This document shows positions 17,249 to 24,663 of a stretch of DNA of 64,000 nucleotides, one piece after another. The notes beneath the pieces are model-generated. The model made no database searches. It was not told the origin of the DNA and saw only the letters and a list, made by a program, of their open reading frames with translations. Each line of letters starts with the position of its first letter. Positions within the stretch are counted from its first letter, which is position 1. The translations under genes and the position numbers were made by a program. Source of the stretch: DATCMH01 sp036563505 (GTDB lineage Bacteria; Pseudomonadota; Alphaproteobacteria; Rhizobiales; Beijerinckiaceae); contig DATCMH010000019.1 of NCBI GenBank assembly GCA_036563505.1, positions 1 to 64,000 on the forward strand, in the 5' to 3' direction.

Positions 17249-17793
17249 CGCGCCAGGGCTCGCAGGAGCTTCAAACCGCTCGCCAAGGCGGTGAGGGCGA
17301 GGACTACGAGGAGGCCTGAGCAGAGCGCGAGCACGGGCCATTCGGGCAGGAGGAGGACCATCGAGGCCTTGCCGCTGCGATAGGCCTCACGGGCGCCGTC
17401 TGAGAGCGTGTACGCCAAAACCGCCGCGAGCCCGGCGTAGACGAAGTCCCAGAACGCGTCGATGCCGCGCGCGACCCGCTCGGGCAGGCGGCTCGTGAAG
17501 GTATCGACCATGATGTTGCCCCGCCGCCACTGGGTCAGCGGCAGGAAGCAGAAGACGGACAGGGCCACCGCCATCTTCACGAGCTCGAAATCGCCGTTGA
17601 TCGAGCCGAAACCGAGGGCCTGGCCGAGGCTGAGCCCGCTCAACCACCGGCCGACGACGCTCACCGTGACGAGGAGCGCGGCCGCCACGCAGACGCCGCC
17701 GCCGATCATCGCGATGGCCATCAGGACCCGGCCGAACCCGTCGCGCGCCGTCGGCGCGGCGGGTTGCTCGGCCTCCATCGCTCCTTGGCTCAC
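17245..17793 (-). CDS. dctQ: TRAP transporter small permease (DctQ)
   Basis: A 182-residue, four-span protein of the DctQ family that docks the large permease; the pattern FLPLTQWRRGNIMVDTFTSR is the conserved cytoplasmic loop. GTG at 17793 begins right after the binding-protein stop; ATG at 17778 (with AGGAG too close) is an alternative. Coupled to dctM by a 4-bp overlap. Confidence 0.85.
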   Translation of the reverse strand: MSQGAMEAEQPAAPTARDGFGRVLMAIAMIGGGVCVAAALLVTVSVVGRWLSGLSLGQALGFGSINGDFELVKMAVALSVFCFLPLTQWRRGNIMVDTFTSRLPERVARGIDAFWDFVYAGLAAVLAYTLSDGAREAYRSGKASMVLLLPEWPVLALCSGLLVVLALTALASGLKLLRALAR

Positions 17794-17795
17794 CC

Positions 17796-18848
17796 TCAGG
17801 CGCTCTTCTCGTGCTTGGCGAGAAGGGCGCGGGCGCTCTCCAGGAGCTTCGCCCCATCGACGCCCTTGTCCTTCATCGCGGCGATCCAGCCCTGCACCAC
17901 CGGATCGGTGGCCTGACGCCAGCGGGCCGCCTCGTCATCGGCCAAGGTGATGAGGGTGTTGCCGCGCTTCTTGACCATGTCGGACACCGCCACGGCCTGC
18001 TCGTCCCAGACCTTACCCGCCATGGCAGCGGCGACCTGGCCGGAGTTCCTGTCGATGACCTGACGCAGGTCGGCGGGCATCGCATCGTACTTCGCCCGGT
18101 TCATAGCCAGAATGAAGGTTGCGACGTAGAAGGTTGGCGAACCTGGGATTTCGGTGTGGTTCTTGACGAGCTCCTGCACCTTGATCGAGGGCACCACCTC
18201 CCAAGGCACGACGCAGCCGTCGATGACGCGCTGAGCGAGAGACTCGGGCACTTGCGGGATCGGCATGCCGATGGCGTTGGCGCCGAGCGTGCGCAACGCC
18301 TCGCCCGACAGGCGGGTCGGGAAGCGCAGCTTGAGACCCTTCAGGTCGTCCAGCGTGCGCACCGGCTTGTTGGCGTGGATGAGCCCGTGATCGTGCGCCC
18401 AGAAGCAGATCGGCTTCACCTCGCGGAACTCATCCTGAAGGTTGGCCTCCGCGTATTCCTGGAGAGCGAGAGAGTTCACCACCGCGCGGCGCGAGGGCAC
18501 GAAGGGCAGTTCGAACACCTCGATCTTCGGGAAACGGCCGGGCGTATTGCCCGGCAGCGTCCAGACGAGATCGGCGACGCCGTCGCGGGCCTGATCGAAG
18601 AGCTGGGGCGGCGTGCCGCCGAGCTGCATCGCCGGGAAGATGTTGATCTTGATCCGGCCCTGGCTTTCCTCCTCGACCTTCTTCGCCCAAGGGGCGAGGA
18701 ACTTCGACTGCCCGTTGGCGATGGCAGGCAGGAAGTGATGCATCCGCAGAGTCACTTCGGGCGACTGGGCATGGCCTTCGCGGAGCAGGGCGGGGGCGGC
18801 CACGGCGCCTCCGGCGAGCGCCAGGAATCGACGGCGGGTAGGGGTCAT
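17796..18848 (-). CDS. dctP: TRAP transporter periplasmic binding protein (DctP), Tat-type signal
   Basis: A 350-residue extracytoplasmic solute receptor. The N-terminus TPTRRRFLALAGG is a twin-arginine-type signal ending near HAQS. DctP features include KINIFPAMQLGG, DDLKGLKLRFPTRLSGEAL (with the Arg that binds the ligand carboxylate) and CVVPWEVVPSIK. It heads dctPQM. It belongs to a different branch from the two TakP-like receptors at 23313 and 57785. Confidence 0.88.
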   Translation of the reverse strand: MTPTRRRFLALAGGAVAAPALLREGHAQSPEVTLRMHHFLPAIANGQSKFLAPWAKKVEEESQGRIKINIFPAMQLGGTPPQLFDQARDGVADLVWTLPGNTPGRFPKIEVFELPFVPSRRAVVNSLALQEYAEANLQDEFREVKPICFWAHDHGLIHANKPVRTLDDLKGLKLRFPTRLSGEALRTLGANAIGMPIPQVPESLAQRVIDGCVVPWEVVPSIKVQELVKNHTEIPGSPTFYVATFILAMNRAKYDAMPADLRQVIDRNSGQVAAAMAGKVWDEQAVAVSDMVKKRGNTLITLADDEAARWRQATDPVVQGWIAAMKDKGVDGAKLLESARALLAKHEKSA

Positions 18849-18952
18849 GTCGGGCGTTCCTCCGGTGGACGGGTCATCGGGCGGCGTTCCGCCTTCTTTG
18901 GCGGTGGCACGCTGTCAGATCGCATGCGCGCTGGCAACGCACCTCGGCCGGC

Positions 18953-19168
18953 TCAAGGGTCAGACGATGGTCGGGGCTCGCCCGCCCGCCGGGCGAGCGC
19001 GATCGCCTCCTCCAGGGTGCCGAGGTCGCCGACCTCATTCGCGAGGATGAGAACGAGCCGGGTGTTGAGCGCCGCGCTCTCTTCATCCGAGAGACCGCGA
19101 TGGGCATCGACGAGCAGACGGTAGGCCCGGTCCGGGTCGGAGAGGCGAGAGGCTTCGCTGAGGGGCAC
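18953..19168 (-). CDS. DUF2783 domain protein
   Basis: A 71-residue protein with DPDRAYRLLVDAHRGLSDEE followed by SAALNTRLVLILANEVGD, the DUF2783 pattern. The start GTG at 19168 has GAGGAA about 8 bases upstream; the longer frame up to 19405 lies inside the hydroxylase gene and is a shadow there. It follows the FAD hydroxylase by 14 bases. DUF2783 genes commonly sit beside this kind of hydroxylase, so it is probably an accessory subunit or stabiliser; no activity is established. Confidence 0.75.
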   Translation of the reverse strand: MPLSEASRLSDPDRAYRLLVDAHRGLSDEESAALNTRLVLILANEVGDLGTLEEAIALARRAGEPRPSSDP

Positions 19169-19182
19169 GGGCGGGTTCCTCG

Positions 19183-20781
19183 TCAGCCTGCACGGCCGGT
19201 CATACGGCGCTGGGCGGCGGCGATTGCCTCGGGCTGGGGATGGCGCCAGCGCGCCGCGAGGTGCTGATCGGGGCGCACGAGGATCGCGGCCCCGGGCGCA
19301 GCGTCCATGCGGGCGGCGAGATAGCCGTCGGTGTCGATCAAGTCCTCGCCCACGACGATGCGCCGCAAACCCTCGGGTGAGGCCGGCACCGTGCCGTTTG
19401 GCCAAGCGAGAAGGGCGGGCTCGCCGCCGAGAGCGTCGAGGAGCCAGGTCGCGCGGCCGGACCCGTCCCGAATGGGGGCATCGGGGAGCGGCGCCCCGAG
19501 CCGGGCCGAACCGGTCCAGGCATCGGCATCCGGTGTCGAGAGCGGGCTGTCGTAAGCCGTGGGCGTCGAGAGGCGTCCCGAGTTGACGAAGCGTGTGGCG
19601 AAGATTTCGTGCCGGGCGAGCGCCAGCGCCGCGTCGCGGAGCCGGACTTCCTGGCGCGTGCGCGGCGCGATGAAGTCCGTCGAGCGAGTGGAGTGGGCGA
19701 TGTTCTCGTCCGCCGCCTGCGAGCGCTCGATGTCATACGTGTCGACCAGGCTGACCGGGGCCTCGCCCTTCACCACAAGGGCGAGCTTCCAAGCGAGGTT
19801 CTCGGCGTCCTGGATCCCTGAATTGCCGCCCCGCGCGCCGAAGGGCGAGACTTGGTGCGCGGCGTCGCCCACGAAGACCACGCGGCCGTGGACGAAGCGC
19901 TCGAGCCGCCGGCACTGGAAGGTGTAGACGGACACCCATTCAAGGCTGAACGCGTCGTGCCCGAGCATCTGGCGAATGCGGGGCACCACCCGCTCCGGCC
20001 GCTGCTCCTCCGCCGCGTCGGCCTCCGGCCCGAGGCCGAGATCGATGCGCCAGACACCGTCGGGCTGCTTGTGGAGGAGGGCAGAGCGGCCCTCATGGAA
20101 GGGTGGGTCGAACCAGAACCATCGCTCGGTGGGGAAAGGCGCCGTCATCGTCACGTCGGCGATGAGGAAGCGCTCCTCGAAGACCTCCCCCATGAAATCG
20201 AGGCCGAGCAGGTCGCGAAGTCCGGAGCGGGCCCCGTCCGCTGCCACGACCCAGGCCGCGTCGAGCAAGTAGGAGCCGTCCGGCGTCTCGACGGTGAGGC
20301 GCGCGCCGTCGTTACGGGGCTGCAAGCCGGTCACCTTGTTGCGCCAGCGCAGGTCGAGATTCGGCAGCGCCTGCGCGCGTTCCACCAGGAAGCGTTCGAG
20401 GTGGTACTGCTGCAAATTGATGAAGGCCGGCCGCTTGTGGCCCTGCTCGGGCAGGAGGTCGAAGGCGTAGAGCAGGTCCTCGTCCTGGAACACCTTGCCC
20501 GTGCTCCAGGTCACGCCCTTCTCGACACACGCGTCGCCGACGCCGAGCCGGTCGAGGATCTCCAGGCTGCGCTTGGCGTAGCAGATGCCGCGCGAACCCT
20601 CGCCGATGCGGTCGGCATCGTCGAGGAGCACCACCGGCACGCCGCGCTGGGCGAGGTCGATCGCGGAGCACAGGCCCACCGGCCCGGCCCCGACCACAAC
20701 GACCTGGTGCTCGGCAGGTGTTCCGCGATCCTGATCGGGCGAGCGGCGATAGGCGAACTGGTGGAGGGTTTTGCGGCTCAT
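19183..20781 (-). CDS. FAD-dependent aromatic hydroxylase (PheA/TfdB-like flavoprotein monooxygenase)
   Basis: A 532-residue group A flavoprotein monooxygenase. It has the dinucleotide motif VVVVGAGPVGLCSAIDLA, the DG motif AADGARSGLRDLLG and the GD motif GRVVFVGDAAHQVSPFGARG, plus a C-terminal thioredoxin-like domain. It would use NAD(P)H and O2 to add a hydroxyl to an aromatic acid. Placed among homogentisate genes, a substrate such as 3-hydroxyphenylacetate giving homogentisate is a reasonable inference, but the sequence does not prove it. Its ATG overlaps the DUF559 stop (ATGA), and its Shine-Dalgarno lies in a hairpin (20785-20807). Confidence 0.85.
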   Translation of the reverse strand: MSRKTLHQFAYRRSPDQDRGTPAEHQVVVVGAGPVGLCSAIDLAQRGVPVVLLDDADRIGEGSRGICYAKRSLEILDRLGVGDACVEKGVTWSTGKVFQDEDLLYAFDLLPEQGHKRPAFINLQQYHLERFLVERAQALPNLDLRWRNKVTGLQPRNDGARLTVETPDGSYLLDAAWVVAADGARSGLRDLLGLDFMGEVFEERFLIADVTMTAPFPTERWFWFDPPFHEGRSALLHKQPDGVWRIDLGLGPEADAAEEQRPERVVPRIRQMLGHDAFSLEWVSVYTFQCRRLERFVHGRVVFVGDAAHQVSPFGARGGNSGIQDAENLAWKLALVVKGEAPVSLVDTYDIERSQAADENIAHSTRSTDFIAPRTRQEVRLRDAALALARHEIFATRFVNSGRLSTPTAYDSPLSTPDADAWTGSARLGAPLPDAPIRDGSGRATWLLDALGGEPALLAWPNGTVPASPEGLRRIVVGEDLIDTDGYLAARMDAAPGAAILVRPDQHLAARWRHPQPEAIAAAQRRMTGRAG

Positions 20782-21236
20782 CGTCCCTCTCCCCTGGAGG
20801 GAGAGGGACAGCGTTCCGGTGCCGGTTCCTCCCTCTCCCGCTCAGGGAGAGGGTGGCCCCGCGAAGCGGGGTCGGGAGAGGGTGCGCGAAGCGCTTCCCT
20901 GATCTTTGCCACGGCGAGCTCAGGAGCGCCGATCACCAGATCATCGGACAGTCGCAAAACTCGGAAGCCTTGCTCAGCGAACCAAGCATCGCGCCCCGCG
21001 TCCTTCGCGGCACGGTCGGGTGCGGCGTGGGTTCGGCCGTCGACCTCGATGATCAGGCGCTCCGACGCGCATGAGAAGTCCGCAGCGTAGGGACCAAATG
21101 GGACTTCCCGTTTGAACTTGAAGCCGTCAAGGCGCCCTGCTCGAACCGCGCTCCAGATGATCTCTTTACCACGGGTCCGCAGTTGGCGGCGCTCCTTCGC
21201 GAAGGCGCGGTGCTTGCGGTCAACGGTGTGCCTCAT
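20778..21236 (-). CDS. DUF559 (Vsr/MTH1187-like) endonuclease-fold protein within a repeat
   Basis: A 152-residue protein with the DUF559 core: an N-terminal helix (RTRGKEIIWSAVRAGRLDGF), KFKREVPFGPYAADFSCASE and RLIIEVDGRTHAAPDRAAKD, then GFRVLRLSDD. The Asp in ADFSC and the E-x-D of IIEVDG resemble the active-site acids of the Vsr/PD-(D/E)XK group. The C-terminal 30 residues (from about APSPDPASRGHPLPERERE) are encoded by structured repeat sequence, and a second inverted copy lies just upstream of the start. The gene is inserted between the MBL gene and the hydroxylase of a catabolic operon, with an ATGA overlap to the latter. Its role there is unknown. Confidence 0.75.
   Translation of the reverse strand: MRHTVDRKHRAFAKERRQLRTRGKEIIWSAVRAGRLDGFKFKREVPFGPYAADFSCASERLIIEVDGRTHAAPDRAAKDAGRDAWFAEQGFRVLRLSDDLVIGAPELAVAKIREALRAPSPDPASRGHPLPEREREEPAPERCPSPSRGEGR
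20785..20807 (-). promoter_or_regulatory. Hairpin sequestering the hydroxylase ribosome-binding site
   Basis: CCCTCTCCC (20785-20793) and GGGAGAGGG (20799-20807) pair perfectly over 9 bp with a 5-base loop. In the minus-strand mRNA the 3' arm is the purine-rich Shine-Dalgarno, three bases before the AUG of the FAD hydroxylase. Translation of DUF559 to its overlapping stop would run through the hairpin and open it, so coupling is expected. Confidence 0.5.
20831..20883. repeat. Structured repeat A (within the DUF559 3' end)
   Basis: A 53-bp unit: CCCTCTCCC-GCTCA-GGGAGAGGG hairpin, then CCCCGC-GAA-GCGGGG hairpin, then GGGAGAGGGT. Copy B at 21243-21294 has nearly the same sequence on the opposite strand, so the pair forms an inverted repeat around DUF559. 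Confidence 0.8.
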
Positions 21237-21242
21237 GGCCAG

Positions 21243-21294
21243 ACCCTCTCCCGGCCCGCATCCGCGGGCCACCCTCTCCCTGAGCGGGAGAGGG
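21243..21294. repeat. Structured repeat B (upstream of DUF559)
   Basis: A 52-bp inverted copy of repeat A; differences are confined mostly to the second hairpin (GGCCCGCGGATGCGGGCC in place of GGCCCCGCGAAGCGGGGTC). It occupies nearly all of the 62-bp gap before the MBL gene and supplies GAGAGGG as ribosome-binding site for DUF559. Confidence 0.8.
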
Positions 21295-21298
21295 TTGG

Positions 21299-22252
21299 TC
21301 ACCCCTGCAACTGCGCCCACATTTCCTGGTCGCGCGCCGCGGTCCAGATCTGCGGATGGTCGATGCCCGACGCCTCGTCGTAGGCGCGCGACACGTTGAA
21401 GGGCAGGCAGTGCTCGTAGATGGCGAAGTCCTTGAACTTCGGATCCATCACGGCCCGGGTCGCGGCCATGGTGTCCTTGAGGGAGTGCCCGCGCGCCACC
21501 GACAGTTCCGCCGCGCCGTAGAGCGTGGTGACGAAGTCGCGGGTCATGGCGATGGCCTCGCGCACGGTGCCCTCGCCGGTGAGCGCGTCGCCTCGGCCGG
21601 GCACGAGGGCCCGCGGGGCGAAGTCGCGGATGGCGTCGAGCGTTCCGGGCCATTCGCGCAGGTGCGCGTCGCCGCAATAGCAGGCGGAGTGGTATTCCAC
21701 GAGATCGCCCGAGAACATCACGCCGGCGTCCGGCACCCAGGCGACGATGTCACCCGCCGTGTGACCGGCCCCTAAGTGCATGAGGCGTACCTGGCGCCTG
21801 CCGAGGTACAGGGTGAGCTCTGTCTCGAAGGCGAGCGTCGGCCAGGTGAGGCCGGGGATCGACCCGGCGTCCTGGAACAGGCGCGGAAAGCGGCCGTATT
21901 CCGAATCCCAATCCTCCTGCCCGCGCTCCACGATGAGGCGGTAGGTGGCCTCCGAAGCGACGATGCCCTGCGCGGCGTAAGCGGATGCGCCGAGTACCCG
22001 CACGGCGTGGTAATGGGAGAGCACCACGTATTTGATCGGTTTGTCCGTGACCTGCCGAACGCGCGCGATGACCTCGCCCGCCATCGCGGGCGTCGCCTGC
22101 GCATCGATCACCACGCAGCCGTCGTCACCGACGATGACCCCGGAATTGGGGTCGCCCTGGGCCGTGAAGGCGTAGAGATCGGGCCCGATCTCGGCGAAGG
22201 ACACTTCCTTGCGGGCGAGGTCGCCGGTGGAGGCAAAAGACTTACCGCTCAT
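21299..22252 (-). CDS. MBL-fold hydrolase of the homogentisate cluster, altered metal motif
   Basis: A 317-residue metallo-beta-lactamase-fold protein (GVIVGDDGCVVIDAQATPAM; LGAGHTAGDIVAWVPDAGVM; MFSGDLVEYHSACYCGDAHL). The usual HxHxDH signature reads SHYHAVRVLGA, so the Asp-His pair is missing and the second metal site must be altered. Other metal ligands (H in GAGHTAGD, D in SGDLVE) are kept. It overlaps the FAH gene by 11 bp, pointing to co-translation. Function in aromatic catabolism is inferred from position only. Confidence 0.75.
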   Translation of the reverse strand: MSGKSFASTGDLARKEVSFAEIGPDLYAFTAQGDPNSGVIVGDDGCVVIDAQATPAMAGEVIARVRQVTDKPIKYVVLSHYHAVRVLGASAYAAQGIVASEATYRLIVERGQEDWDSEYGRFPRLFQDAGSIPGLTWPTLAFETELTLYLGRRQVRLMHLGAGHTAGDIVAWVPDAGVMFSGDLVEYHSACYCGDAHLREWPGTLDAIRDFAPRALVPGRGDALTGEGTVREAIAMTRDFVTTLYGAAELSVARGHSLKDTMAATRAVMDPKFKDFAIYEHCLPFNVSRAYDEASGIDHPQIWTAARDQEMWAQLQG

Positions 22253-23255
22253 AACGCACCACCTCCTGCTCGATGGCGCCGAAGATCGAGTGGCCGGCTT
22301 TGTCCTTCATCTCGATCCGCACGCGGTCACCGAAGGCGAGGAATGGCGTTTGCGCCGCGCCGCCGAGGATCGTCTCGACCGTGCGGATTTCAGCGATGCA
22401 AGAATAGCCGAGGCCGCCTTGATCGACAGGCTTGCCCGGCCCGCCGCCAGCGTCCTTGTTCGACACGGTGCCGGAGCCGATGACGGCGCCGGCGGCGAGC
22501 GGCCTCGTCTTCGCCGCGTGGGCGATGAGGGTGGGGAAGTCGAAGGTCATGTCGACCCCGGCGTTCGGCCGCCCGAACGGTTTGCCGTTGACGACCGAAA
22601 GCAAGGGCAGGTGAAGCTTGCCGCCGTCCCAGGCCTCCCCGAGCTCGTCCGGCGTCACGGCGACCGGCGAGAGCGCCGAAGAGGGTTTCGACTGAAAGAA
22701 GCCGAAGCCCTTGCCGAGCTCGGCCGGGATCAGGTTGCGCAAGCTGACGTCGTTCACGAGGACGACGAGGCGGATGCAAGCCGCCGCCTCGTCCCGGGTC
22801 GCGCCCATGGGCACATCCCCCGTCACGACGGCGATCTCGGCCTCGAAGTCGATGCCCCAGGCCTCGTCCGCCATCGGGATCGGGTCGCGGGGCGGCAGGA
22901 AGGAGTCGGAGCCGCCCTGGTACATGAGGGGATCGGTCCAGAACGAGGCCGGCATCTCCGCGCCGCGAGCCCGCCGCACGAGCTCGACGTGGTTCACGTA
23001 AGCGCTCCCGTCAGCCCACTGAAAGGCCCGCGGCAGGGGCGAGGCGCAGTCGTGCTCGTGGAAGCGGAAGGACGGCACCGAGCCGTGCTCGAGCTGCTCG
23101 GCGAGGTCGGCGAGCGCCGGGCCGTGCCGGTCCCAGTCGTCGAGCGCGGCCTGGAGCGTCGGCACGATGATGAAGGCGTCGGTGGCTCGCGTCAGGTCGC
23201 GCGAGACCACCACGAGGCGGCCGTCTCGACCATGCTTCAGGGACGCGAGCTTCAT
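22242..23255 (-). CDS. Fumarylacetoacetate hydrolase family protein
   Basis: A 337-residue FAH-fold enzyme. Features are the acidic metal site GIDFEAEIAVVTGDVP, LVNDVSLRNLIPAELGKGFG and GSGTVSNKDAGG near the end. Length and N-terminus (MKLASLKHGRDGRLVVVSRD) are those of the short FAH type that completes homogentisate breakdown to fumarate and acetoacetate in many alphaproteobacteria. First gene of the minus-strand operon, divergent from the TakP-like gene with a 57-bp gap. Confidence 0.87.
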   Translation of the reverse strand: MKLASLKHGRDGRLVVVSRDLTRATDAFIIVPTLQAALDDWDRHGPALADLAEQLEHGSVPSFRFHEHDCASPLPRAFQWADGSAYVNHVELVRRARGAEMPASFWTDPLMYQGGSDSFLPPRDPIPMADEAWGIDFEAEIAVVTGDVPMGATRDEAAACIRLVVLVNDVSLRNLIPAELGKGFGFFQSKPSSALSPVAVTPDELGEAWDGGKLHLPLLSVVNGKPFGRPNAGVDMTFDFPTLIAHAAKTRPLAAGAVIGSGTVSNKDAGGGPGKPVDQGGLGYSCIAEIRTVETILGGAAQTPFLAFGDRVRIEMKDKAGHSIFGAIEQEVVRYER

Positions 23256-23312
23256 GGATTTTCCTCCCGGTTCTGTGCTTGAGTGGCGTCAGCGAACACC
23301 AGACTAGAGGGA

Positions 23313-24440
23313 ATGCCCGCGATGACCACGCCTGAAACCGCCGTTCCGAGCCCGAAGCGTCGCGCTTTCCTGACCGGCGCTGCTGCGACCGCCGCGACGG
23401 CCGGCATTGCCGCGCCCGCCATCGCCCAGTCGATGCCGGAGATCCGCTGGCGTTTGACCTCGAGCTTCCCCAAGCAGCTCGATACGATCTACGGCACGGC
23501 CCAGACCTTCGCGAAGTTCATGGCGGAGGCGACGGACAACAAGTTCCAGATCCAAACCTTCTCGGCGGGCGAGATCGTCGGTGGTCTCCAGGCCCTCGAT
23601 GCGGTGCAGAACGGGGCCGTCGAGTGCGCCCACACGCCAACCTACTTCTACTTCGGCAAGGAGCCGGCGCTCGCCTTCGGCACGGGCGTGCCCTTCGGGC
23701 TCAACGCCCGCCAGCAGCACTCCTGGTGGCACTTCGCGGACGGCAAGGAGATCATCAACGGCGTGCTGGCGAAGTTCAACGCCACGTCCCTCGTGTGCGG
23801 CAACTCGGGCTGCCAGATGGGCGGCTTCTTCCGCAAGGAGCTGAAGGAGGTCTCGGACCTCAACGGCCTCAAGTTCCGCATCGGCGGCCTCGGCGGCCAG
23901 GTGCTCGCCAAGCTCGGCGTCGTCCCGCAGCAGATCGCCGGCGGCGACGTGTATCCCGCGCTCGAGCGTGGCACCCTCGACGCTGCCGAGTTCGTGGGTC
24001 CCTACGACGACGAGAAGCTCGGGCTCTCGAAGGTCGCGAAGTACTACTACTACCCGGGCTGGTGGGAGGGCGGCGCCATGCTCCACCTCGTCATCAACCT
24101 CCAGAAGTGGAACGAGCTGCCGAAGCTCTACCAGAACCTCATGTTCCAGGCCTCGGAAGCCGCCAACAACTGGATGCTGGCGAAGTACGACGCCGTGAAC
24201 CCGCCTGCCGTGCGCCGTCTCATCGGCGCGGGCACCGAGTTCCGGGCCTTCCCGCAACCCATCATGGAAGCGTCGCTGAAGGCCGCCAACGAGCTCTACG
24301 CCGAGACGGCGGCCAAGAGCCCCGATTTCAAGCGCGCGCTCGATTCCATGACCGCCTTCCGCGGCGAGAGCCTCTTGTGGTGGCAAGTGGGCGAACTCTC
24401 CTACGACAACTTCATGGCGAGGACGCGCGGGCGGGCGTGA
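23313..24440 (+). CDS. TakP-like TRAP solute-binding protein, orphan
   Basis: A 375-residue periplasmic receptor with a Tat-like N-terminus (PSPKRRAFLTGAAATAA). It has the TakP/alpha-keto-acid-receptor pattern FRIGGLGGQVLAKLG, QQIAGGDVYPALERGTLDAA, EFVGPYDDEKLGL and YYYYPGWWEGG. It is strikingly similar to the receptor at 57785-58873. No permease genes adjoin it, so it must borrow them from elsewhere. Start chosen at ATG 23313 (AGAGGGA just upstream); ATG 23322 is nearly as good. Possibly brings in 4-hydroxyphenylpyruvate or another keto acid for hppD (inference). Confidence 0.85.
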   Translation: MPAMTTPETAVPSPKRRAFLTGAAATAATAGIAAPAIAQSMPEIRWRLTSSFPKQLDTIYGTAQTFAKFMAEATDNKFQIQTFSAGEIVGGLQALDAVQNGAVECAHTPTYFYFGKEPALAFGTGVPFGLNARQQHSWWHFADGKEIINGVLAKFNATSLVCGNSGCQMGGFFRKELKEVSDLNGLKFRIGGLGGQVLAKLGVVPQQIAGGDVYPALERGTLDAAEFVGPYDDEKLGLSKVAKYYYYPGWWEGGAMLHLVINLQKWNELPKLYQNLMFQASEAANNWMLAKYDAVNPPAVRRLIGAGTEFRAFPQPIMEASLKAANELYAETAAKSPDFKRALDSMTAFRGESLLWWQVGELSYDNFMARTRGRA

Positions 24441-24448
24441 GGTCTACG

Positions 24449-24641
24449 CCTCTCCCCCTTGTGGGGGAGGGCTTCGCCTGCGGAAAGGCAGGCGAAGCAA
24501 TGGAGCGCAGCGACTGAGGGTGAGGGGTGATGGCGACGCGTCGCGAACGAACCCGGCACACCCCTCACCCCCGCTCCACTTCGTTTCGCTCGTCGCGCCG
24601 GCCGGTGCGCCGACGCGACCCTCTCCCAAATGGGGAGAGGG
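24449..24641. repeat. Composite palindromic repeat
   Basis: About 190 bp of nested inverted repeats between converging genes: CTCCCCC/GGGGGAG (24452-24469), GGGTGAGGGGTG (24518-24529) with CACCCCTCACCC (24559-24570), and CCCTCTCCC/GGGAGAGGG (24619-24641). The last hairpin is the same core as in the repeats around DUF559. May act as a bidirectional terminator and be a mobile non-coding repeat. Confidence 0.7.
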
Positions 24642-24663
24642 GGGCAGGGCACGGTCCGACGTC

